Source: Caballeronia sp. NK8 (GTDB lineage: Bacteria; Pseudomonadota; Gammaproteobacteria; Burkholderiales; Burkholderiaceae). Taken from it: 64,000 nucleotides of DNA. Shown piece by piece: positions 27,855 to 37,124 of this stretch. Position numbers and translations under genes: made by a program. The notes under the pieces are model-generated. The model saw only the letters and a program-made list of their open reading frames with translations. It was not told the DNA's origin and ran no database searches. Every line of letters begins with the position of its first letter. The stretch's first letter is position 1. Location of the stretch: positions 372,001-436,000 of the forward strand of contig NZ_AP024322.1 of NCBI RefSeq assembly GCF_018408855.1, in the 5' to 3' direction.

Positions 27855-27860
27855 TATAAT
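27855..27860 (+). promoter_or_regulatory. Likely -10 element for hemH
   Basis: TATAAT lies 44 bases before the hemH start codon, between hrcA and hemH. No convincing -35 hexamer was found. Confidence 0.5.
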
Positions 27861-27904
27861 GGTCTTCACCTTTTCCGACGACCTTTCCCGGCCCGCCTGC
27901 CCCT

Positions 27905-28972
27905 ATGCGTTTCGACCTCGAGTTGCCCTCGCAGCCCAGCGCTTCGCATCGCGTCGCGGTGCTGCTGATCAATCTCGGCACGCCGGACGCGCCCACGCCG
28001 CGGGCGGTGCGCAAGTATCTGGCCCAATTCCTGTCCGATCCGCGTGTCGTCGAAATTCCCTCGCTCGTGTGGCAGGTGATTCTGCGCGGGCTGATCCTGC
28101 CGTTTCGCGGGCGCTCCTCGGCGAAGAAGTACGCGCAGGTGTGGATGCCCGAAGGCTCGCCGCTGCGCGTGCACACCGAAAAGCAGGTCGACGGGTTGCG
28201 GCGGCTCTTTGCTGCGAACGACTATCACGTGATCGTCGACTACGCGATGCGCTACGGCACGCCGGGCATCGGCGCGATGCTCAATCAACTGAAGCTCGAA
28301 GGCGCCGATCGCATTCTCCTTCTGCCGATGTATCCGCAGTATTCGTCGTCCACGACCGCCACCGCGTTCGACGAAGCCTTCGCCGCGCTCAGGCGCGTAC
28401 GTAACCAGCCGGAAATCCGCACGATTCGCCATTACGCGGATCATCCGGCGTATATCGGCGCGCTGGCGGAACAGGTGCGCGATTATTGGCGGCATCACGG
28501 CCAGCCGGATTTCGCCGCGGGCGACAAACTCGTGCTGAGCTTCCACGGCGTGCCCAAGCGCACGATGGATCTCGGCGACCCGTATCACGACCAGTGCCAG
28601 CAGACGGGCGCGCTGCTCGCGTCCGCGCTCGGACTCACGCCGGTGGAATGCCGTGTGACGTTCCAGTCGCGTTTCGGCCGCGCGGAGTGGCTCCAGCCGT
28701 ACACCGCGCCGACGCTTGCCGAACTGGGCGCGGGCGGCGTCGCGCGCGTGGATGTGTTCTGTCCCGGCTTCACGGCGGATTGTCTGGAGACGATCGAGGA
28801 AATCGGCATCGAGGTGCGCGATGAATTCCTGAAGGCCGGCGGCAGGCAGTTCCACCGCATTCCCTGCCTGAATTCCGCGCCCGCATGGATCAAGGCACTG
28901 GGTGAAATCGCCGCGCAGCATTTGCAGGGATGGCCGGTGCAGACCGTGCAGCCGCTTACCGCGGTGGCCTGA
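27905..28972 (+). CDS. hemH: Ferrochelatase
   Basis: HemH inserts Fe(II) into protoporphyrin IX, the last step of haem synthesis. The 355-residue protein has the family start [16 protein letters not shown] near 19, the metal-binding histidine in [19 protein letters not shown] near 205, and the acidic site in [18 protein letters not shown] near 285. The length fits the proteobacterial enzyme. It begins 123 bases after hrcA and has its own probable promoter; hslR follows 25 bases later. Confidence 0.97.
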   Translation: MRFDLELPSQPSASHRVAVLLINLGTPDAPTPRAVRKYLAQFLSDPRVVEIPSLVWQVILRGLILPFRGRSSAKKYAQVWMPEGSPLRVHTEKQVDGLRRLFAANDYHVIVDYAMRYGTPGIGAMLNQLKLEGADRILLLPMYPQYSSSTTATAFDEAFAALRRVRNQPEIRTIRHYADHPAYIGALAEQVRDYWRHHGQPDFAAGDKLVLSFHGVPKRTMDLGDPYHDQCQQTGALLASALGLTPVECRVTFQSRFGRAEWLQPYTAPTLAELGAGGVARVDVFCPGFTADCLETIEEIGIEVRDEFLKAGGRQFHRIPCLNSAPAWIKALGEIAAQHLQGWPVQTVQPLTAVA

Positions 28973-28997
28973 GGCAGGCTTCAACAAGCATTCACTG

Positions 28998-29405
28998 ATG
29001 AACTACAAGATTTCGACGGAACCTGGCGCGCGTTTGCGCATCGACAAATGGTTGTGGGCGGCGCGTTTCTTCAAGACGCGCTCGCTCGCGAGCGACGCGG
29101 TCGAGAAGGGGCGCGTGAAGATCGGCGGCGCGAACGTGAAGCCGTCGAAGGACGTGCGCGTGGGCGATATCGTCGAGATCGATATCGAACAGATCGTGTG
29201 GCTAGTCGAAGTGCTGGGTCTGTGCGACGTGCGCGGCCCGGCGACGGTCGCGCAGACCCTTTACGCCGAAACGGAAGAGGGCCGGGCGAAACGCGTGGCC
29301 GAAGCGGAGCGCCGCAAGACGTTCCGCGAGCCCGCGGCCAACCTGCAGGGCAGGCCGACGAAGCGGGACCGCCGGACTATCGACAAATTTTCTCGTTCGG
29401 ATTGA
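28998..29405 (+). CDS. hslR: S4-domain ribosome-recycling heat-shock protein Hsp15
   Basis: Hsp15 binds 50S subunits carrying a stalled nascent chain and helps free them after heat shock. The 135-residue protein has an N-terminal S4 RNA-binding domain, RIDKWLWAARFFKTRSLA near 13 followed by GRVKIGGANVKPSKDVRVGD, and a basic C-terminal tail (RPTKRDRRTIDKFSRSD). ATG 28998 was chosen because the S4 fold begins there. It lies 25 bases after hemH and probably shares its transcript. Confidence 0.93.
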   Translation: MNYKISTEPGARLRIDKWLWAARFFKTRSLASDAVEKGRVKIGGANVKPSKDVRVGDIVEIDIEQIVWLVEVLGLCDVRGPATVAQTLYAETEEGRAKRVAEAERRKTFREPAANLQGRPTKRDRRTIDKFSRSD

Positions 29406-29538
29406 AGTAGCTTTCGATGGTCGCGTGAACCCCTCCGTACTCGGTGGTACGGTCGGTCACGACGCCGGACATGCAAATGGTGGTCGTTCCCGCGACGAGT
29501 ACCAAGGCGACCACCGCGATAGCAAAGGTCAGTTTCAT
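29377..29538 (-). CDS. Small secreted or lipid-free exported protein, 53 residues
   Basis: A short frame begins with MKLTFAIAVVALVLVAGTT, a typical signal peptide, and continues for about 30 polar residues (TDRTTEYGGVHATIES) to a final ICR. A G-rich site (CGGGGG) lies 5 to 10 bases before the ATG, and a good sigma-70 promoter is found at 29664-29692. The 3' end overlaps the end of hslR by 29 bases on the opposite strand. No family is recognised. The two late cysteines could form a disulfide after export. Coding is supported by promoter, ribosome site and signal peptide, but not by homology. Confidence 0.55.
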   Translation of the reverse strand: MKLTFAIAVVALVLVAGTTTICMSGVVTDRTTEYGGVHATIESYFNPNEKICR

Positions 29539-29663
29539 GGTACCCCCGGAAAACGGGTTGCCCGGTCAGAAAGCGACCGGTTCAGGAAACGGGCAAGGGC
29601 TGAAAGCGGATTGAAGCATTTCGTAGGATTAGGGTAAACGTGCGTCCTGCGGTGCTTGATTGC

Positions 29664-29692
29664 AGTGTAGGCGAGTCAGGGACTTCCCTCAA
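29664..29692 (-). promoter_or_regulatory. Sigma-70 promoter for the 53-residue exported protein
   Basis: On the minus strand TTGAGG (29692-29687) is followed after exactly 17 bases by TACACT (29669-29664). The predicted start lies about 120 bases before the small gene. A short hairpin, CCGGTC (29562-29567) with GACCGG (29575-29580), would form in the leader. Confidence 0.55.
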
Positions 29693-29784
29693 TCTCAAAA
29701 TTGCGCGGTGCGGCGAAGTGTTCATTACTGGCCATTTCGGCGCCATCGATGCACTGAAAAAAGTCCGAAAAAATCGTCTGAAGG

Positions 29785-29812
29785 CTTGAAAATGTCTTCG
29801 ACGCCCCAATTT
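29785..29812 (+). promoter_or_regulatory. Sigma-32 heat-shock promoter of grpE
   Basis: CTTGAAA (29785-29791) is followed after 12 bases by CCCCAATTT (29804-29812). This is close to the established sigma-32 consensus (CTTGAAA, then CCCCATNT). It lies about 85 bases before the grpE start codon. The rest of the 358-base gap from 29539 holds only the opposite-strand promoter and a small hairpin. Confidence 0.85.
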
Positions 29813-29896
29813 CGGCCGTTAGTGCGAAAAACGCGACCAACTGAATCTGGCCGCGATCGCATCCGGTTCAACTCACAGCAATACACATCAAGCGAC

Positions 29897-30487
29897 ATGG
29901 AAAACACGCAAGAGAATTCAGCGAGCCAGAACCCGACGCCCGCCGACGATAACGCGCGCCAGGCCGCCGACCCGACCAATGCGGCGCAGGCCGCACCGGC
30001 AGACGCGCCCGCCGCGCCGCAGCCGGCGCCGAATGAGGCCGAGGCCGCGCTGGCCGAAGCGCAGGCCACCATCGCGACGCTCAAGGAAGAATTCCTGCGC
30101 GCCAAGGCCGAGACGGAAAACGTGCGCCGCCGCAGTCAGGAAGACGTCGCGAAGGCGCATAAATTCGCCATCGAAAATTTCGCGGAAAACCTGTTGCCCG
30201 TGCTCGACAGCCTCGAAGCCGCGCTCGCCGATCAATCGACGGATCTCGCCAAGGTGCGTGAGGGCGTTGAGCTGACGCTGCGCCAGCTCACCGGCGCGCT
30301 GGAAAAGGGCCGAGTGATCGCGGTGAATCCGGTCGGCGAGAAATTCGATCCGCATCGCCATCAGGCCATTTCCATGGTCCCGGCCGAGCAGGAGCCGAAT
30401 ACCGTCGTCACGGTGCTGCAGAAGGGCTACGTCATCGCCGACCGCGTGCTGCGTCCGGCGCTCGTGACCGTCGCCGCACCAAAGTAA
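29897..30487 (+). CDS. grpE: Nucleotide exchange factor GrpE
   Basis: GrpE releases ADP from DnaK. The 196-residue protein has a disordered, Ala/Pro-rich N-terminus (about 1-45), a long coiled coil ([20 protein letters not shown] onward) and the C-terminal beta domain with [18 protein letters not shown] near 145 and [20 protein letters not shown] near 175, the DnaK-contacting part. ATG 29897 was chosen; the open frame upstream contains the sigma-32 promoter. It leads grpE-dnaK-dnaJ. Confidence 0.96.
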   Translation: MENTQENSASQNPTPADDNARQAADPTNAAQAAPADAPAAPQPAPNEAEAALAEAQATIATLKEEFLRAKAETENVRRRSQEDVAKAHKFAIENFAENLLPVLDSLEAALADQSTDLAKVREGVELTLRQLTGALEKGRVIAVNPVGEKFDPHRHQAISMVPAEQEPNTVVTVLQKGYVIADRVLRPALVTVAAPK

Positions 30488-30534
30488 GAACGGCGCCGCA
30501 CAAAAAAAGTTATAGACCGCATCGTCTTCAGGGT

Positions 30535-30562
30535 CTTGAAATCGAAACTGGCGCTCTTATCT
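30535..30562 (+). promoter_or_regulatory. Possible second sigma-32 promoter before dnaK
   Basis: CTTGAAA (30535-30541) is followed after 12 bases by CTCTTATCT (30554-30562). The -35 box is perfect, but the -10 box matches only partly. It lies 115 bases before dnaK and would allow dnaK expression apart from grpE. Confidence 0.35.
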
Positions 30563-30677
30563 TGCGTACAGGTATGAATTTTGGGCGTTCGGCCCGGTAA
30601 ATCGGCAAAAGCCGGCGTCAGGCACGACACACCGCCGCCGCAACGCCAAAGCGAACAAAGCTAGGAGAGTATAAAAA

Positions 30678-32633
30678 ATGGGCAGAATCATCGGCATCGA
30701 CCTCGGCACCACGAACTCGTGCGTGGCGCTGATGGAAGGCAACCAGGTCAAGGTCATCGAGAACTCGGAAGGCGCGCGCACCACGCCGTCGATCATCGCG
30801 TACATGGATGACAACGAGATCCTCGTCGGCGCGCCTGCGAAGCGCCAGTCGGTCACCAACCCGCGTAACACGCTGTACGCGGTCAAGCGCCTGATCGGCC
30901 GCCGCTTCGAAGAAAAGGAAGTGCAGAAGGACATCAATCTGATGCCCTACAAGATCGTCAAGCACGACAACGGCGACGCATGGGTCGAGGCGCACGGCAA
31001 GAATCTCGCGCCGTCGCAGGTCTCCGCCGAAGTGCTGCGCAAGATGAAGAAGACCGCTGAGGATTACCTCGGCGAGCCGGTCACGGAAGCCGTGATCACG
31101 GTGCCGGCGTACTTCAACGACAGCCAGCGTCAGGCAACCAAGGACGCTGGCCGCATCGCCGGTCTGGAAGTGAAGCGCATCATCAACGAGCCGACGGCAG
31201 CCGCGCTCGCGTTTGGTCTGGACAAGGCCGAAAAGGGCGACCGCAAGATCGCGGTGTTCGACCTGGGCGGCGGCACGTTCGATATCTCGATCATCGAAAT
31301 CGCGGACGTGGACGGCGAAATGCAGTTCGAAGTGCTCTCGACCAACGGCGACACGTTCCTCGGCGGTGAAGACTTCGACCAGCGCATCATCGATTACATC
31401 ATCGGCGAGTTCAAGAAGGAGCAGGGCGTCGACCTGAGCAAGGACGTGCTCGCGCTGCAACGCCTGAAGGAAGCCGCTGAAAAGGCGAAGATCGAACTGT
31501 CGTCCACCGCGCAGACCGACATCAACCTGCCGTACATCACGGCGGACGCGTCGGGTCCGAAGCACTTGAACCTCAAGTTCACCCGCGCGAAGCTCGAAGC
31601 GCTCGTCGAAGAACTGATCGAGCGCACGATCGAACCGTGCCGCATCGCCATCAAGGATGCGGGCGTGAAGGTTGGCGAAATCGACGACGTGATCCTCGTC
31701 GGCGGCATGACGCGCATGCCGAAGGTGCAGGAAAAGGTGAAGGAGTTCTTCGGCAAGGATCCGCGCCGTGACGTGAACCCGGACGAAGCCGTGGCCGTGG
31801 GCGCCGCGATTCAGGGTCAGGTTCTGTCGGGCGACCGCAAGGACGTGCTGCTGCTCGACGTGACGCCTCTGTCGCTCGGCATCGAGACGCTCGGCGGCGT
31901 GATGACGAAGATGATCAACAAGAACACGACCATCCCGACGAAGCACGCGCAAGTGTATTCGACGGCGGACGACAACCAGGGCGCCGTGACGATCAAGGTG
32001 TTCCAGGGCGAGCGTGAAATGGCCGTGGGCAACAAGCTGCTCGGCGAGTTCAACCTCGAAGGCATTCCGCCCGCACCGCGCGGCACGCCGCAGATCGAAG
32101 TGACCTTCGACATCGACGCGAACGGCATTCTGCACGTCGGCGCGAAGGACAAGGCGACGGGCAAGGAAAACAAGATCACCATCAAGGCGAACTCGGGTCT
32201 GACGGACGCGGAAATTGACAAGATGGTGAAGGACGCCGAAGCCAACGCCGAGGAAGATCACAAGCTGCGCGAACTGGCCGACGCACGCAACCAGGGCGAT
32301 GCGCTGGTTCACAGCACGAAAAAGGCCGTCGCGGAGTACGGCGACAAGGTTGACGCTTCGGACAAGGAAAAGATCGAAGCAGCGCTGAAGGATCTCGAAG
32401 ACACGCTGAAGAGCGGTTCGAGCGACAAGGCCGCGATCGAAGCGAAGATCGAGGCGCTGGCTCAGGCTTCGCAGAAGCTCGGCGAAAAGATGTACGCCGA
32501 CATGCAGGCGCAGCAAGGCGCGGCGGGCGCGGCCGCGGGTGCGGCAGGCGCGGGCGCATCGGCGGAAGCGGGCGCGAGCCAGCATCACGACGATGTCGTC
32601 GACGCCGACTTCAAGGAAGTGAAGAAGGACTAA
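30678..32633 (+). CDS. dnaK: Chaperone protein DnaK (Hsp70)
   Basis: DnaK is the main Hsp70 chaperone. The 651 residues show the actin-like ATPase ([17 protein letters not shown] near 4, [18 protein letters not shown] near 190, [14 protein letters not shown] near 335), the [17 protein letters not shown] linker to the substrate-binding domain, an alpha-helical lid, and a Gly/Ala-rich tail ending in an acidic segment with EVKKD. AGGAGAG precedes the ATG. It follows grpE by 190 bases and precedes dnaJ by 234. Confidence 0.98.
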   Translation: MGRIIGIDLGTTNSCVALMEGNQVKVIENSEGARTTPSIIAYMDDNEILVGAPAKRQSVTNPRNTLYAVKRLIGRRFEEKEVQKDINLMPYKIVKHDNGDAWVEAHGKNLAPSQVSAEVLRKMKKTAEDYLGEPVTEAVITVPAYFNDSQRQATKDAGRIAGLEVKRIINEPTAAALAFGLDKAEKGDRKIAVFDLGGGTFDISIIEIADVDGEMQFEVLSTNGDTFLGGEDFDQRIIDYIIGEFKKEQGVDLSKDVLALQRLKEAAEKAKIELSSTAQTDINLPYITADASGPKHLNLKFTRAKLEALVEELIERTIEPCRIAIKDAGVKVGEIDDVILVGGMTRMPKVQEKVKEFFGKDPRRDVNPDEAVAVGAAIQGQVLSGDRKDVLLLDVTPLSLGIETLGGVMTKMINKNTTIPTKHAQVYSTADDNQGAVTIKVFQGEREMAVGNKLLGEFNLEGIPPAPRGTPQIEVTFDIDANGILHVGAKDKATGKENKITIKANSGLTDAEIDKMVKDAEANAEEDHKLRELADARNQGDALVHSTKKAVAEYGDKVDASDKEKIEAALKDLEDTLKSGSSDKAAIEAKIEALAQASQKLGEKMYADMQAQQGAAGAAAGAAGAGASAEAGASQHHDDVVDADFKEVKKD

Positions 32634-32795
32634 GCCGCAAGGGCGCGGGCGTGGCAACGCGCGCGTGCCTTTCGGTGGCATCTCCGGGACGCGTGACGCG
32701 TCTTACGTGTAACGCGCCTGGCGAGCCTCACGGCTCTCCGGGCACGTTGTTTTTCAGAGGCGTCTTGATTTAGGCGAGGCGCGCGAAGTTTTACG

Positions 32796-32820
32796 TGCGA
32801 GTCGGAGCAACGGACTCGCA
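32796..32820 (+). repeat. Hairpin in the dnaJ leader
   Basis: TGCGAGTC (32796-32803) pairs perfectly with GACTCGCA (32813-32820). It lies 47 bases before the dnaJ start codon. Further upstream, near 32720-32755, an imperfect hairpin (GGCGAGCC with GGCTCTCC) is followed loosely by TTGTTTTT and might partly terminate transcription between dnaK and dnaJ. Confidence 0.45.
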
Positions 32821-32867
32821 GCATCTGACAGGAACCGTCGCGTGACGCGCGGCGGCATCGAACCGAC

Positions 32868-34004
32868 ATGGCGAAACGGGATTACTACGACGTTCTGGGC
32901 GTCGCGAAGAACGCGAGCGACGACGAGATCAAGAAGGCGTATCGCAAGCTCGCGATGAAGTATCACCCTGACCGCAATCCGGACAACAAGAAGGCGGAAG
33001 AGAATTTCAAGGAGGCGAAGGAAGCCTATGAAATGCTCTCCGACCAGCAGAAGCGGGCCGCGTACGACCAGTACGGCCACGCGGGCGTCGATCCGAACAT
33101 GGCGGGCGCGGGCGCGCAAGGCTTCGGCGGTTTCGCCGATGCCTTCGGCGATATCTTCGGCGACATCTTCGGACAAGCGGCGGGCGGAGCGGCACGCGGC
33201 GGACGCGGCGGCCCGCAGGTGTATCGCGGCGCGGACCTGCGCTACAGCATGGAGATCACGCTGGAGCAGGCGGCGCACGGCTACGACACGCAGATTCGCG
33301 TGCCGAGCTGGGTGAACTGCAACATCTGTCACGGCTCGGGCGCGAAGCCGGGCACCAAGCCCGAAACCTGCCCGACCTGCCACGGTCAGGGCCAGGTGCG
33401 CATGTCGCAAGGCTTTTTCAGCATCCAGCAGACGTGCCCGAAGTGTCACGGCAGCGGCAGCTACATTCCCGATCCGTGCGCGAACTGCCACGGCGCGGGC
33501 AAGGTGAAGGAAACGAAGACGCTGGAAGTGAAGATTCCGGCGGGCATCGACGACGGCATGCGTATCCGTTCGGCGGGCAACGGCGAACCGGGCATCAATG
33601 GCGGCCCGAGCGGCGATCTGTATGTGGAAATCCACATCAAGCAGCACACCGTGTTCGAGCGTGACGGCGACGACCTGCATTGCCAGATGCCGATTCCCTT
33701 CACCACGGCGGCTTTGGGCGGCGAGATCGAAGTGCCCACGCTGGCTGGCCGCGCGAGCTTCACGGTGCCCGAAGGCACGCAGTCGGGCAAGACGTTCCGC
33801 CTGCGCGGCAAGGGCATCAAGGGCTTGCGTTCGAGCATCGCGGGCGATCTGTACGTGCATGTCCAGGTGGAAACGCCGGTCAAGCTCACGGAACAGCAAC
33901 GCGATCTGCTCAAGCAGTTCGAAAAGTCGCTGGAGCAGGGCGGCGCGCGGCATAGTCCGCAAAGCAAGAGCTGGTTCGACCGCGTGAAGAGCTTCTTCGA
34001 CTGA
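32868..34004 (+). CDS. dnaJ: Chaperone protein DnaJ (Hsp40)
   Basis: DnaJ delivers substrates to DnaK and stimulates its ATPase. The 378-residue class A protein has the J domain with HPD at 33-35, a Gly/Phe-rich stretch (about 75-110, [18 protein letters not shown]), four CxxCxGxG zinc repeats ([32 protein letters not shown]) and the C-terminal substrate-binding domains. It ends the grpE-dnaK-dnaJ row. Confidence 0.98.
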   Translation: MAKRDYYDVLGVAKNASDDEIKKAYRKLAMKYHPDRNPDNKKAEENFKEAKEAYEMLSDQQKRAAYDQYGHAGVDPNMAGAGAQGFGGFADAFGDIFGDIFGQAAGGAARGGRGGPQVYRGADLRYSMEITLEQAAHGYDTQIRVPSWVNCNICHGSGAKPGTKPETCPTCHGQGQVRMSQGFFSIQQTCPKCHGSGSYIPDPCANCHGAGKVKETKTLEVKIPAGIDDGMRIRSAGNGEPGINGGPSGDLYVEIHIKQHTVFERDGDDLHCQMPIPFTTAALGGEIEVPTLAGRASFTVPEGTQSGKTFRLRGKGIKGLRSSIAGDLYVHVQVETPVKLTEQQRDLLKQFEKSLEQGGARHSPQSKSWFDRVKSFFD

Positions 34005-34035
34005 TGCGGTCGAGTGGGCGGTACGTCGTGCGAGC

Positions 34036-35829
34036 ATGACGATGAAAACCGAAGAGCGCAGCGCGGTGTTCGCGCTGCTCGACGATTGCGATGCGACCGC
34101 CGAAAGGCGGTCGAGTCGTTTGTACACGGACTTTGTGCACGAACGCGTGTGCGTGGACGCGCGTGCGCTGGACGCGGTCTGCGGCGAGATCGACCGCGAT
34201 CTGCAAAGTGGCCTGCACGCGGTCGTCGTCGCGGATTACGAGTTCGGCCGCAATCTCCAGTTCGGGCGCATCGGACGCGGAGACGAGCATGCCTTGCGCG
34301 TGCTGATGTTCCGCGATTGCGCGCGTCTGTCGCGCGATGAAGTCGGCGCGTGGCTCGGGTCGAGAGCCGATGACGTGACGGCAGGCGTCGCGGGCATTGA
34401 AGCGAGCGTCACGCGCGATGAATTCGATGCCGCCATCGCCGCCGTTCAGGACGCGCTGCGCGAAGGCGAGTCGTACCAGATCAATTACACGTTCCGGCTG
34501 AACTTCGATGTGTTCGGCGCGCCGCTCGCGCTGTATCGGCGTTTGCGCGAGCGGCAGGCCGTGCACTACGGCGCGTTCATCGCGATGCCGGACGGCAGGT
34601 CGATCGTGTCGTGCTCGCCGGAACTGTTCGTCGAAAAGCAGGGCGAACTGTTGCGCGCCCGCCCGATGAAAGGCACCGCGCCGCGCGACGCCGATCCCGA
34701 AGCCTTGCGTCTCGACCCGAAGAACCGCGCAGAAAACGTGATGATCGTCGACTTGCTGCGCAACGACATGTCGCGCGTGGCGGTCACGGGTTCGGTGAAG
34801 GTGCCCGCGCTGTTTTCGGTCGAGGCTTACGCGTCGGTGTGGCAGATGACATCGACCATCGAGGCGCGCGTGATTCCCGGCACGTCGTTCGCCGGCATCG
34901 TGCGCGCGCTCTTTCCGTGCGGCTCGATCACCGGCGCGCCGAAGTATCGGACGATGCAACTGATCGACGAAATCGAGAGCACGCCGCGCGGCCTCTATAC
35001 CGGCGCGATCGGCTGGCTGGATGCGAGCGGCGACTTCTGCATGTCGGTGGCGATTCGCACGCTCGTCATCGATGCGGCCGCGAAGCGCGGCGTGCTCGGC
35101 ATCGGCGCGGGCATCGTGCTCGACAGCGTCGCCGCCGATGAATACGAGGAGTGTCTGTTGAAAGCGCGCTTCCTGACCGGTGCGGACCCCGGCTTCGAAC
35201 TGTTCGAGACGACGTATGCAACGCGCGATGAAGGCGTTCGTCACTACGCGCGGCACGTCGCGCGATTAAAGGGCAGCGCCGCGTATCTCGACTTTGCATT
35301 CGACGAGCACGCGCTACGGAAGCAGGTCCAGGCGCACTGCGCGACATTCGATGCTGGCCAGCCATATCGTCTGCGTATCGCGCTGGACAAGAGCGGACGC
35401 ATCGCGATCACGAGCGCGCCGCTTGCGCCGTTGCCATCGGATACCGTCGATGTGTTGCTCGCGTCCGATCGCGGCTTCGCGCCGCAATCGTCTGGCGATC
35501 CGTTGCTCCGGCACAAGACCACGCGCCGCGCCGACTACGATCGCGCGTGGAAAGCCGCCGAGGCCGAAGGCGCGTTCGACATGCTGTTCTTCAACGAACG
35601 CGGCGAGCTGACCGAAGGCGGCCGTTCGAGCATCTTCGTGCAACGCGACGGCAAGTGGTTCACGCCGCCTATCGACGCCGGCGTGCTGCCGGGCGTGATG
35701 CGCGCGGTGCTGATGGAACAACGCCACGCCGCCGAACGCACGCTCACGCTGGACGACGTGCTCGACGCCGAAGACTTGCTCATCAGCAACGCATTACGCG
35801 GCGGCGTGAAGGCAAGGCTTCGGCGCTAA
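34036..35829 (+). CDS. pabB: Fused aminodeoxychorismate synthase component I and aminodeoxychorismate lyase
   Basis: This 597-residue protein joins two steps of 4-aminobenzoate (folate) synthesis. Residues about 1-380 are the chorismate-binding PabB domain: QINYTFRLNFDVFG near 153, the catalytic lysine in RARPMKGTAPR near 211, and FPCGSITGAPKYRTMQLIDE near 294. Residues about 385-597 are a PLP-dependent PabC-type lyase: FELFETTYATRDEGVRHYARH near 390 (read in parts), the PLP lysine in RHKTTRRADYD near 495, and FNERGELTEGGRSSIFV. The lysine motif reads PMKGT rather than the usual PIKGT. PabA (glutaminase) is not in the window. The stop is 5 bases from the convergent dgoD stop. Confidence 0.95.
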   Translation: MTMKTEERSAVFALLDDCDATAERRSSRLYTDFVHERVCVDARALDAVCGEIDRDLQSGLHAVVVADYEFGRNLQFGRIGRGDEHALRVLMFRDCARLSRDEVGAWLGSRADDVTAGVAGIEASVTRDEFDAAIAAVQDALREGESYQINYTFRLNFDVFGAPLALYRRLRERQAVHYGAFIAMPDGRSIVSCSPELFVEKQGELLRARPMKGTAPRDADPEALRLDPKNRAENVMIVDLLRNDMSRVAVTGSVKVPALFSVEAYASVWQMTSTIEARVIPGTSFAGIVRALFPCGSITGAPKYRTMQLIDEIESTPRGLYTGAIGWLDASGDFCMSVAIRTLVIDAAAKRGVLGIGAGIVLDSVAADEYEECLLKARFLTGADPGFELFETTYATRDEGVRHYARHVARLKGSAAYLDFAFDEHALRKQVQAHCATFDAGQPYRLRIALDKSGRIAITSAPLAPLPSDTVDVLLASDRGFAPQSSGDPLLRHKTTRRADYDRAWKAAEAEGAFDMLFFNERGELTEGGRSSIFVQRDGKWFTPPIDAGVLPGVMRAVLMEQRHAAERTLTLDDVLDAEDLLISNALRGGVKARLRR

Positions 35830-35834
35830 AGGCA

Positions 35835-36983
35835 TCACCACTCCGCCACACTGCCATCCGCGTGACGCCACACCGGATTGCGCCAGCGATGGCCGACTTT
35901 CGCCATCTCGCGCACCTTCTCCTCGTTCACCTCGATGCCCAGTCCCGGCCCTTGCGGAATCGAGACCATGCCGTCTTCATACTTGAAGACTTCCGGATTC
36001 TTGATGTAGTCGAGCAGGTCGTTGCCCTTGTTGTAGTGGATGCCGAGGCTCTGTTCCTGAATGAACGCGTTGTAGCTGACCGCATCGATCTGCAGGCAGG
36101 TCGCGAGCGCGATCGGGCCGAGCGGGCAGTGCAGCGCAAGCGCGACGTCGTAGGCTTCGGCCATCGTCGCGATCTTGCGGCATTCCGTGATGCCGCCCGC
36201 ATGCGACGCGTCCGGCTGAATGATGTCGACGTAGCCACCCGCGAGAATGTGCTTGAAGTCCCAGCGCGAGTAGAGCCGCTCGCCGAGCGCGATCGGCGTG
36301 CTCGTCTGGTTGACGATATCGCGCAGCGCCTCGACGTTCTCCGAGAGCACCGGCTCTTCGATGAACATGAGCTTGAACGGATCGAGTTCCTTTGCGAGCA
36401 CCTTCGCCATCGGCTTGTGCACGCGGCCATGGAAATCCACGCCGATGCCCACGTCCGGCCCGACCGCCTCGCGCACCGCGCGCACGTTGTCGATCACGCC
36501 CTGCACCTTGTCGAAGGTATCGATGATCTGCAACTCTTCAGAGCCGTTCATCTTCACGGCCTTGAAGCCGCGCTCGACCACCGCGCGCGCGTTGTTCGCG
36601 ACATCGCTCGGACGATCGCCGCCGATCCACGAATAGACCTTGATCCTGTCGCGCACCTGACCGCCGAGCAGCGCGTGCACGGGCACGCCGTGATGCTTGC
36701 CGAGAATGTCCCACAGCGCCTGATCGACGCCCGCGATCGCGCTCATGCCGATCGGCCCGCCACGATAGAAGCCGGAGCGGTACATCACCTGCCACAGGTC
36801 TTCGATATGACGCGGGTCCTTGCCAACAAGATAATCGGCGAGTTCGTCGACGGCGGCGGCGACCGTATGAGCGCGGCCTTCGACGACCGGCTCACCCCAG
36901 CCGGTGATGCCTTCGTCGGTTTCGATCTTGAGAAAGCACCAGCGCGGCGGAACGATAAAGGTCTCGAGTTTCGTGATTTTCAT
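35835..36983 (-). CDS. dgoD: D-galactonate dehydratase, enolase superfamily
   Basis: DgoD dehydrates D-galactonate to 2-keto-3-deoxygalactonate in the De Ley-Doudoroff pathway. The 382-residue length is typical. The N-terminal cap starts [15 protein letters not shown]; the metal ligands are in [11 protein letters not shown] (Asp near 183), [11 protein letters not shown] (Glu near 209) and [11 protein letters not shown] (Glu near 235); the catalytic His is in QPDASHAGG. It stands alone, divergent from its GntR-type regulator at 37125, with operator-like palindrome between. The other dgo genes are not here. Confidence 0.95.
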   Translation of the reverse strand: MKITKLETFIVPPRWCFLKIETDEGITGWGEPVVEGRAHTVAAAVDELADYLVGKDPRHIEDLWQVMYRSGFYRGGPIGMSAIAGVDQALWDILGKHHGVPVHALLGGQVRDRIKVYSWIGGDRPSDVANNARAVVERGFKAVKMNGSEELQIIDTFDKVQGVIDNVRAVREAVGPDVGIGVDFHGRVHKPMAKVLAKELDPFKLMFIEEPVLSENVEALRDIVNQTSTPIALGERLYSRWDFKHILAGGYVDIIQPDASHAGGITECRKIATMAEAYDVALALHCPLGPIALATCLQIDAVSYNAFIQEQSLGIHYNKGNDLLDYIKNPEVFKYEDGMVSIPQGPGLGIEVNEEKVREMAKVGHRWRNPVWRHADGSVAEW

Positions 36984-37045
36984 GAAGCGTCTCCCGATAA
37001 GGAATCACATGGTAGCAAAAACCGCGATGTGAGCATATTAATAGT

Positions 37046-37061
37046 ATTATTCAAGAATAAT
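37046..37061. promoter_or_regulatory. Palindromic operator candidate between dgoD and its regulator
   Basis: A perfect palindrome, ATTATTC-AA-GAATAAT, lies in the AT-rich divergent region, 62 bases from the dgoD start and 64 from the regulator start. FadR-type GntR regulators usually bind such short palindromes, and autoregulation is common; binding here is inferred. Confidence 0.55.
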
Positions 37062-37124
37062 CGGGACTTACGAAACATCAGTCAAATACCCGATAATCGT
37101 GGCCCAACGAAAAGGGAGACCATC

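Noticed and set aside
30618..32681. A 687-codon minus-strand frame opposite dnaK
   Set aside because: dnaK is unmistakable. Long antisense frames opposite dnaK are a known artefact in high-GC genomes.
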